A model generated the notes under the pieces. That model was given only the letters and a program-made list of their open reading frames with translations. It made no database searches and had not been told where the DNA came from. From positions 16,401 through 80,400 of the forward strand of contig CAYRTS010000005.1 in assembly GCA_964427285.1 (NCBI GenBank): a DNA stretch of 64,000 nucleotides, read 5' to 3'. This document shows, one piece after another, positions 59,366-64,000 of this stretch. This DNA comes from SPCO01 sp964427285 (lineage in GTDB: Bacteria; Chloroflexota; Limnocylindria; Limnocylindrales; CSP1-4). The position numbers were made by a program, and so were the translations under genes. Every line of letters begins with the position of its first letter. Position 1 is the first letter of the stretch.

Positions 59366-59790
59366 CAGTTCGCCTCCTTCGCTGACTCGCGAACGACGAT
59401 CCGTGTCGTCACCGGCAGCTTGTGACTGGCCAGGCGCATGGCCTCAACCGCGGACTCGTGATCAACGCCCGCCATCTCGAACAGGATTCGGCCGGGCTTG
59501 ACCACCGCAACCCAGTGATCCGGCGCTCCCTTGCCGGAGCCCATGCGGGTCTCGGCCGGCTTCTTTGTCGCGGGCTTGTCCGGGAAGACGCGGATCCAGA
59601 TCTTGCCGCCACGCTTGACCGACCGGGTCATGGCCCGCCGGGCCGCCTCGATCTGTCGACTGGTGATCCAGGCGGGCTCCGCGGTCGCCAGGCCGTAGTC
59701 GCCAAAGGCCACCGAGTGACCGCCCTTGGCCATGCCGGACATGCGGCCGCGCATGACCTTGCGATGCTTGACGCGCTTGGGCATCAACAT
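59365..59790 (-). CDS. rplP: 50S ribosomal protein uL16
   Basis: 141 residues: MPKRVKHRKVMRGRMSGMAKGGHSVAFGDYGL, ARRAMTRSVKRGGKIWIRVFPDKP, RMGSGKGAPDHWVAVVKPGRILFEMAGV. ATG at 59784 may be the true start, two codons downstream. Confidence 0.98.
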   Translation of the reverse strand: MLMPKRVKHRKVMRGRMSGMAKGGHSVAFGDYGLATAEPAWITSRQIEAARRAMTRSVKRGGKIWIRVFPDKPATKKPAETRMGSGKGAPDHWVAVVKPGRILFEMAGVDHESAVEAMRLASHKLPVTTRIVVRESAKEAN

Positions 59791-59793
59791 GGG

Positions 59794-60477
59794 TCAGGCT
59801 CCAGTTCCGGCCTGCGCCGGCATGGCGGCATCGCGGGCGAGCGTCCGCTCCGGCACGATATCGCCGCGATAGATCCAGACCTTGACGCCGATCCGGCCGT
59901 ACGTCGTGTGGGCGTGGATCTGCCCGTAGCTGATGTCAGCCCGAAGGGTCCCCAGCGGGATCCGACCTTCCTTGTCCCACTCACGTCGACCCATCTCCGA
60001 GCCCCCGAGTCGACCGGCCACGGCGATCTTGACGCCTTTGGCTCCGGCTTTCATGGACCGCTGGATGGCCTGCTTCATGGCCTTCTTGAAGGCGATCCGA
60101 CGGCTCAATTGGCCGGCGATGTTCATCGCCACCAGGTGCGCGTCCAGCTCAGGCTGGCGGATTTCCTTGATTTCGAGCTTGACCTTGCGGGTTGTCAGCG
60201 CGCCAATCTGCTGCCGGAGCGTCTCGACGTTGGCGCCACCCTTGCCGATGACGATGCCGGGCTTGGCCGTATGGATGGTGACCGTCACATGGTTGATCCC
60301 GCGTTCGATCTCGACGCCACTGACGCTGGCGTTGGCCAGCCGCACGTCGATCAACTTCCGGATCTTGATGTCTTCCTGGAGTGATGTCGTGTATTCCTTG
60401 TCGTCGGCGTACCACTTCGCGGTCCACGTGCGCGATACCCCGAGCCGAAAGCCGTACGGATGGACCTTGTGTCCCAT
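59794..60477 (-). CDS. rpsC: 30S ribosomal protein uS3
   Basis: 227 residues: MGHKVHPYGFRLGVSRTWTAKWYADDKEY, KH domain IVIGKGGANVETLRQQIGAL, GRLGGSEMGRREWDKEGRIPLGTLRADISYG. Confidence 0.98.
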   Translation of the reverse strand: MGHKVHPYGFRLGVSRTWTAKWYADDKEYTTSLQEDIKIRKLIDVRLANASVSGVEIERGINHVTVTIHTAKPGIVIGKGGANVETLRQQIGALTTRKVKLEIKEIRQPELDAHLVAMNIAGQLSRRIAFKKAMKQAIQRSMKAGAKGVKIAVAGRLGGSEMGRREWDKEGRIPLGTLRADISYGQIHAHTTYGRIGVKVWIYRGDIVPERTLARDAAMPAQAGTGA

Positions 60478-60478
60478 G

Positions 60479-60817
60479 TCAGGCCTCCCGATCCGCGACG
60501 ACGATGGTGATGTGGGTCATGGGCTTGTGGATGGCAAACGCGCGGCCCTGCGCTCGCGGTTGGAGACGCTTGATGGTGGGACCCTCATTGGCGATCGCGT
60601 CGACGATGACGAGGTCCTGGGCGGACAGGTTGTGGTTGTTCTCGGCATTGGCGGTCGCACTCTTCAGCACGCGACCCACCGCTTCGGCGGCCTTCTGCGG
60701 CATGAACCGAAGCGCCGCGGCCGCGTCCTCGACCTTGAGGCCCTTGATCGCCTGGGTGACCAGGCGCGTCTTGCGGGTTGAGCCGCGGAGATACCTTGCG
60801 GTGGCTGATACGCGCAT
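60479..60817 (-). CDS. rplV: 50S ribosomal protein uL22
   Basis: 112 residues: RVSATARYLRGSTRKTRLVTQAIKGLKVEDAAAALRFMPQKAAEAVGRVLKSATANAENN and a GRAFAIHKPMTHITIVV end. Confidence 0.97.
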   Translation of the reverse strand: MRVSATARYLRGSTRKTRLVTQAIKGLKVEDAAAALRFMPQKAAEAVGRVLKSATANAENNHNLSAQDLVIVDAIANEGPTIKRLQPRAQGRAFAIHKPMTHITIVVADREA

Positions 60818-60824
60818 CGTCGGC

Positions 60825-61109
60825 CTACTTCAACGCGGTCGATCGGTCGGTGTGCTTGCCATGCCCGCGATAGTTGCGGGTCGGGCTGAACTCACCCAGG
60901 CGATGGCCGACCATGTTCTCGGTCACGTAGACCGGGATGTGCTTCTTGCCGTTGTAGACCGCGATCGTGTGACCGATGAACGTCGGGAAGATGACGGACG
61001 CGCGGGACCAGGTCTTGATGACCTTCTTCTCGTTGCGCTTGTTCATCTCCTCGATCCGACCGAGGAGGCGGGCCTCGATGAACGGGCCTTTCTTGACTGA
61101 GCGGGACAT
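60825..61109 (-). CDS. rpsS: 30S ribosomal protein uS19
   Basis: 94 residues: MSRSVKKGPFIEARLLGRIEEMN, WSRASVIFPTFIGHTIAVYNGKKHIPVYVTENMVGHRLGEFSPTRNYRGHGK. Confidence 0.98.
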   Translation of the reverse strand: MSRSVKKGPFIEARLLGRIEEMNKRNEKKVIKTWSRASVIFPTFIGHTIAVYNGKKHIPVYVTENMVGHRLGEFSPTRNYRGHGKHTDRSTALK

Positions 61110-61127
61110 CGGTTCCTACCTCCTCCC

Positions 61128-61955
61128 TTACTTGCGATGCCTGGACCGGACGATCAGTCGACCGGTGGTCTTGGAACGTCGGGTGCGATAGCCCATCGCG
61201 GGCTTGCCCCATGGGGTCTTGGGTGGCATGCCGGTCGGGGATTTGCCCTCTCCGCCGCCGTGCGGATGGTCCCGCGGGTTCATGACCACGCCGCGGACCT
61301 CTGGCCGCTGACCCAGGTGGCGGGCGCGGCCGGCCTTGCCCAGGTTCTGGTTCTCATGATCAAGATTGCTGACCTGGCCGACGGTCGCCATGCACCGAAG
61401 TGGGACGCGCCGCATCTCGCCCGACGGCAGGCGAACCGTGGCATAGTCACCTTCCTTGGCCAGCAGCTGAGCCGACACCCCGGCCGATCGCACGATCTGG
61501 CCGCCCTTCCCGGGAACCAGTTCGATGTTGTGGATCGTGGTCCCCAGCGGAATATTTGCCAGCGGCAGCGCGTTGCCCGTGCGGGCATCGGCATCGGATC
61601 CGGCCACCACGACGTCTCCAACCTTGAGGCCGTGCGGCAGCAGCATGTAGCGCTTCTCACCGTCGCGGTAGTGCAGCAGGCCGATCCGTGCTGAACGATT
61701 CGGGTCGTATTCGATCGTCGCCAGCCGGGCAGGCACACCGACCTTGTCCCGCTTGAAATCAATCCGGCGATAGTGCTGCTTCTCGCCGCCACCCCGGTGC
61801 CGAACGGTCAGCCGACCGGCGTTGTTGCGTCCTGACCCGCGCGTCTGCGCTTCCAGCAGCGGCTTGTACGGCTCCTTGGTGGTGATCTCCTCGAACGTCG
61901 ATCGAGTCATCTGCCGGAGCCCCGGTGAAGTGGCCTTGTAACTACGCAGCGGCAT
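61128..61955 (-). CDS. rplB: 50S ribosomal protein uL2
   Basis: 275 residues: GRNNAGRLTVRHRGGGEKQHYRRIDF, MATVGQVSNLDHENQNLGKAGRARHLGQRPEVRGVVMNPRDHPHGGGEGKSPTG. It includes the HPHGGGEG loop at the peptidyl transferase centre. Confidence 0.98.
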   Translation of the reverse strand: MPLRSYKATSPGLRQMTRSTFEEITTKEPYKPLLEAQTRGSGRNNAGRLTVRHRGGGEKQHYRRIDFKRDKVGVPARLATIEYDPNRSARIGLLHYRDGEKRYMLLPHGLKVGDVVVAGSDADARTGNALPLANIPLGTTIHNIELVPGKGGQIVRSAGVSAQLLAKEGDYATVRLPSGEMRRVPLRCMATVGQVSNLDHENQNLGKAGRARHLGQRPEVRGVVMNPRDHPHGGGEGKSPTGMPPKTPWGKPAMGYRTRRSKTTGRLIVRSRHRK

Positions 61956-61958
61956 CGG

Positions 61959-62273
61959 TCAGACCCCTTCGAAGAATTCGATCTTCTGGCCGGGGGCGAG
62001 GGTCACGATCGCCTTGCGCCAGGGTGTCGTGTGTCCGGTCGTCTGCCCGCGACGATTGCCGCGGCGCTTCTCCTTGGCTTTGGTGGTCAGGACGTTGACC
62101 GCCGTGACGGTCACGTTCTCCTTCTTGTACAACTCCTCGACGGCGGCCTTGATCTGGATCTTGTTGGCCCGGTCGTGGACGGCGAAGGTGTACTTGCCGC
62201 GACCCGACTCATCGATCGATTTTTCGCTGATCACGGGCCGCAGCACGATCTCGGGCGCCGTCAGGGCACTCAT
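61959..62273 (-). CDS. rplW: 50S ribosomal protein uL23
   Basis: 104 residues: APEIVLRPVISEKSIDESGRGKYTFAVHDRANKIQIKAAVEELY and WRKAIVTLAPGQKIEFFEGV. It docks SRP and trigger factor. The start overlaps the rplD stop as ATGA. Confidence 0.97.
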   Translation of the reverse strand: MSALTAPEIVLRPVISEKSIDESGRGKYTFAVHDRANKIQIKAAVEELYKKENVTVTAVNVLTTKAKEKRRGNRRGQTTGHTTPWRKAIVTLAPGQKIEFFEGV

Positions 62274-62893
62274 GCGTAGACCTCCTGCATCCGGGCCAGC
62301 GACGGCTGCTCGATCAGGATCACGTCCGCGTTGAGCAGGTCGACCACGTTGAGCGAGTCGGCCAGGATGATCTCCACCCTCGGCAGATTGCGTGCCGACA
62401 ATTCGAGCAGCCGGTCGCGCCCAGGCGCCACGACCAGCACGCGTCCGGTCGCATTGAGGGCCTGGAGCACCCCGACGAGATCCCGGGTCCGGATCGCTTC
62501 GAGGCCGAAGGTGTCGATCACCTTGATCGCCTCGTCCCCGAGCTTGGCGGTCAGGGCGCCGCGGAGCGCCAGACGCTTCATCTTGCGTGGCAAGCGTTGC
62601 TCGTACGAGCGAGGATGCGGCCCAAAGACGGTGCCGCCCCCGCGGTAGTGCGGTGCGTTGGTGGAGCCTTGGCGGGCGCGGCCGGTCCCCTTCTGTTTGT
62701 ACGGCTTCTTGCCGCCGCCTCGTACCTCGCCGCGCGTCTTGGTGTCCGCGGTACCGGTGCGGCGCGCCGCCAGCTGCGCGGTCACGACCTGGTGCAGGAC
62801 GGCCGCGTTGACCGGAGCTGCAAACAGCTCGTCGCTGAGATCGACGCTGCCTACCGTCTTGCCGGTGCGATCGTGGAGGTCAATGGCTGGCAT
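62270..62893 (-). CDS. rplD: 50S ribosomal protein uL4
   Basis: 207 residues: RTGTADTKTRGEVRGGGKKPYKQKGTGRARQGSTNAPHYRGGGTVFGPHPR is the tunnel loop, followed by KMKRLALRGALTAK and a C-terminal domain with NLPRVEIILADSLNVVDLL. Confidence 0.98.
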   Translation of the reverse strand: MPAIDLHDRTGKTVGSVDLSDELFAAPVNAAVLHQVVTAQLAARRTGTADTKTRGEVRGGGKKPYKQKGTGRARQGSTNAPHYRGGGTVFGPHPRSYEQRLPRKMKRLALRGALTAKLGDEAIKVIDTFGLEAIRTRDLVGVLQALNATGRVLVVAPGRDRLLELSARNLPRVEIILADSLNVVDLLNADVILIEQPSLARMQEVYA

Positions 62894-62897
62894 CGGG

Positions 62898-63509
62898 TCA
62901 GACCTTCTTCACGAGGATCAGGCCGCCGCGGGCCCCGGGCAGACTTCCCTTGACCAGCAGGAGGTTGCGATCTGGATCGGTGCGCACAACACGAACGTTC
63001 TTGATGGTCACCCGCTCGTCACCCATGTGGCCGGACATCTTCATGCCCCGATAGACGCGACCTGGCGTAGTGCCCGGACCGATGGAGCCCGGCGCGCGGT
63101 GATGATCGGAACCGTGGGTCTTGGGGCCACGCTTGAAGTTGTGGCGCTTGATCACGCCGGCTGTCCCCTTGCCCTTGGACACGCCGGTCACGTCCACCTC
63201 GTCGCCTGCGCTGAACAGGTCGGCCAGGTTCATCGTCTGGCCCACCTCGACGCTGGCGAGGTCATCGACGCGGAACTCACGGATGGTCTTGACCCTGGGC
63301 AGGTCCTTGAGCTGGCCGGCCCGCGGCCTGGACAGCTTCGCGACCGGGTCCGTCCCGAGCTGAACAGCCGAGTAACCATCACGCTCGGGTGTCCGAATGC
63401 GAGTGACCGTGTTCGGCCCAATGGCCACCACCGACACGGCCACCATCGTGCCGTCATCTTCGAACACTTGGGTCATGCCGACCTTGCGGCCAATCAATCC
63501 GATACTCAT
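62898..63509 (-). CDS. rplC: 50S ribosomal protein uL3
   Basis: 203 residues: MSIGLIGRKVGMTQVFEDDG, GVSKGKGTAGVIKRHNFKRGPKTHGSDHHRAPGSIGPGTTPGRVYRGMKMSGHMGDERVT. ATG at 63509 matches the conserved start; the longer frame to 63563 runs into the intergenic GC-rich element. Confidence 0.97.
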   Translation of the reverse strand: MSIGLIGRKVGMTQVFEDDGTMVAVSVVAIGPNTVTRIRTPERDGYSAVQLGTDPVAKLSRPRAGQLKDLPRVKTIREFRVDDLASVEVGQTMNLADLFSAGDEVDVTGVSKGKGTAGVIKRHNFKRGPKTHGSDHHRAPGSIGPGTTPGRVYRGMKMSGHMGDERVTIKNVRVVRTDPDRNLLLVKGSLPGARGGLILVKKV

Positions 63510-63544
63510 CGTCCGCACCCGGCCCATGCCCGCGTTGGCTCCTG

Positions 63545-63597
63545 CGCGCGCTCGCTCACGCACATTTCAAGTGCGCTCGCTCGCGTGCTCGTCCCCG
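63545..63597. repeat. GC-rich intergenic element, copy B
   Basis: Between rpsJ and rplC, 36 bases upstream of the rplC start. GCGCTCGCTC occurs twice in direct orientation (63548-63557 and 63573-63582), and GCAC/GTGC around a short loop forms an inner hairpin. The left half matches the minus-strand copy A in secY-adk at 14 of 16 positions (GCGCTCrCTyACGCAC), and the right half matches copy C over 12 bases. Confidence 0.6.
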
Positions 63598-63645
63598 CCT
63601 TGGCCTGGACCGGCTGCGGGACGATGAGGATTTCGTGGTCGTTCA

Positions 63646-63954
63646 TTACATCTTGATTTCGATGTCGACGCCGGCCGCGAGGCTGAGTCGCATCAGGGCG
63701 TCCACGGTCTTCGATGACGGGTCGAGGATGTCGACGAGCCGCTTGTGCGTGCGGATCTCGAACTGCTCGCGACTGTCCTTGTCGATGAACGGGGAACGCA
63801 GGACCGTAAACTTCTCGATCCGGGTGGGCAGCGGGACAGGACCGACAACATCGGCGCCGGTGCGCTGGGCGGTCTCCACGATCTGGGCGGCCGACTGATC
63901 CAGCAGCCGGTGATCATAGGCCTTGAGGCGGATCCTGATCCGCTGCTTCGCCAT
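63646..63954 (-). CDS. rpsJ: 30S ribosomal protein uS10
   Basis: 102 residues: AKQRIRIRLKAYDHRLLDQSAAQIVETAQRTGADVVGPVPLPTRIEKFTVLRSPFIDKDSREQFEIRTHKRLVDILDP. First gene of the S10 cluster proper; also the NusB partner in antitermination. Confidence 0.98.
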   Translation of the reverse strand: MAKQRIRIRLKAYDHRLLDQSAAQIVETAQRTGADVVGPVPLPTRIEKFTVLRSPFIDKDSREQFEIRTHKRLVDILDPSSKTVDALMRLSLAAGVDIEIKM

Positions 63955-63960
63955 GTCGTC

Positions 63961-64000
63961 CTACTCGACGATGCTGACGATGGCGCCGGCGCCGACGGTC
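63961..64000 (-). CDS. tuf: Elongation factor Tu, C-terminal end (partial)
   Basis: Only the last 13 codons are in the window, reading TVGAGAIVSIVE before TAG. This is the conserved EF-Tu domain 3 terminus (GRTVGAGVV...), and the position six bases before rpsJ is the standard str-S10 junction. The gene continues past the right edge. Confidence 0.88.
   Translation of the reverse strand, partial: TVGAGAIVSIVE

Overview
The window is a GC-rich bacterial chromosome segment packed with short-gap, overlapping operons. Gene content points to Chloroflexota (possibly a Limnocylindria-like lineage): glycyl-tRNA synthetase of the single-chain alpha2 type, zinc-ribbon uS14, a CdaA-CdaR-GlmM-GlmS operon, an Rv3369-type F420/FMN flavoprotein, an acetogen/Chloroflexi-style PPDK plus malic enzyme, and many short-leader or leaderless promoters with a TAnnnT -10 box. 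The phylum is inference; no 16S or other decisive marker is present. I saw no tRNA, rRNA, CRISPR, prophage or insertion sequence, and no gene-free stretch longer than 300 bases.

Region 1 (1-9.6 kb) is the main accessory region: a divergently regulated ureide/oxamate-type catabolic cluster. On the minus strand the order of transcription is allH (DUF2877), fdrA/allF, allG (DUF1116), carbamate kinase, a biuret-hydrolase-like isochorismatase-fold amidohydrolase, an AzgA/NCS2-type permease, and a free-standing allophanate-hydrolase C-terminal-like domain. A PucR activator/repressor is transcribed the other way. The AllFGH trio is the oxamate (oxalurate) carbamoyltransferase of enterobacteria and the kinase would make ATP from the carbamoyl phosphate; the BiuH-like enzyme and the allophanate-type domain are unusual partners and the true substrate is open.

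Region 2 (9.6-27 kb) carries pyrR, a DUF2330 protein with a cupredoxin, malic enzyme coupled to an alcohol dehydrogenase, a membrane zinc-ribbon protein, pyruvate phosphate dikinase, a ferredoxin-NADP reductase-like flavoprotein, a glyS-SHOCT protein-microprotein operon, recO with a flavin/F420 protein, a polyprenyl diphosphate synthase, and glmU with a CorC-type transporter behind a small upstream ORF.

Region 3 (27-46.3 kb) holds three minus-strand operons: (i) a MutL-like ASKHA protein, an unknown 330-residue partner, tsaE, tsaB, rimI, tsaD, rsmA, ispE, ridA (tRNA t6A modification and isoprenoid genes); (ii) cdaA, cdaR, glmM, glmS, acpS, nnrD, alr, a macro-domain protein and a 98-residue protein (cyclic-di-AMP signalling tied to cell-wall precursor synthesis); (iii) argF with a TPR protein.

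Region 4 (46.4-64 kb) is the fused S10-spc-alpha ribosomal superoperon, from the 3' end of tuf at the right edge to rpsI, with secY, adk, map, infA, rpoA and truA in the classic order. Oddities here are a long repeat-bearing tail on uL15, a uL14 that lacks its normal stop and runs into rplX, a tail on uS17, a 5'-terminal hairpin on the infA transcript, and three related GC-rich intergenic elements.
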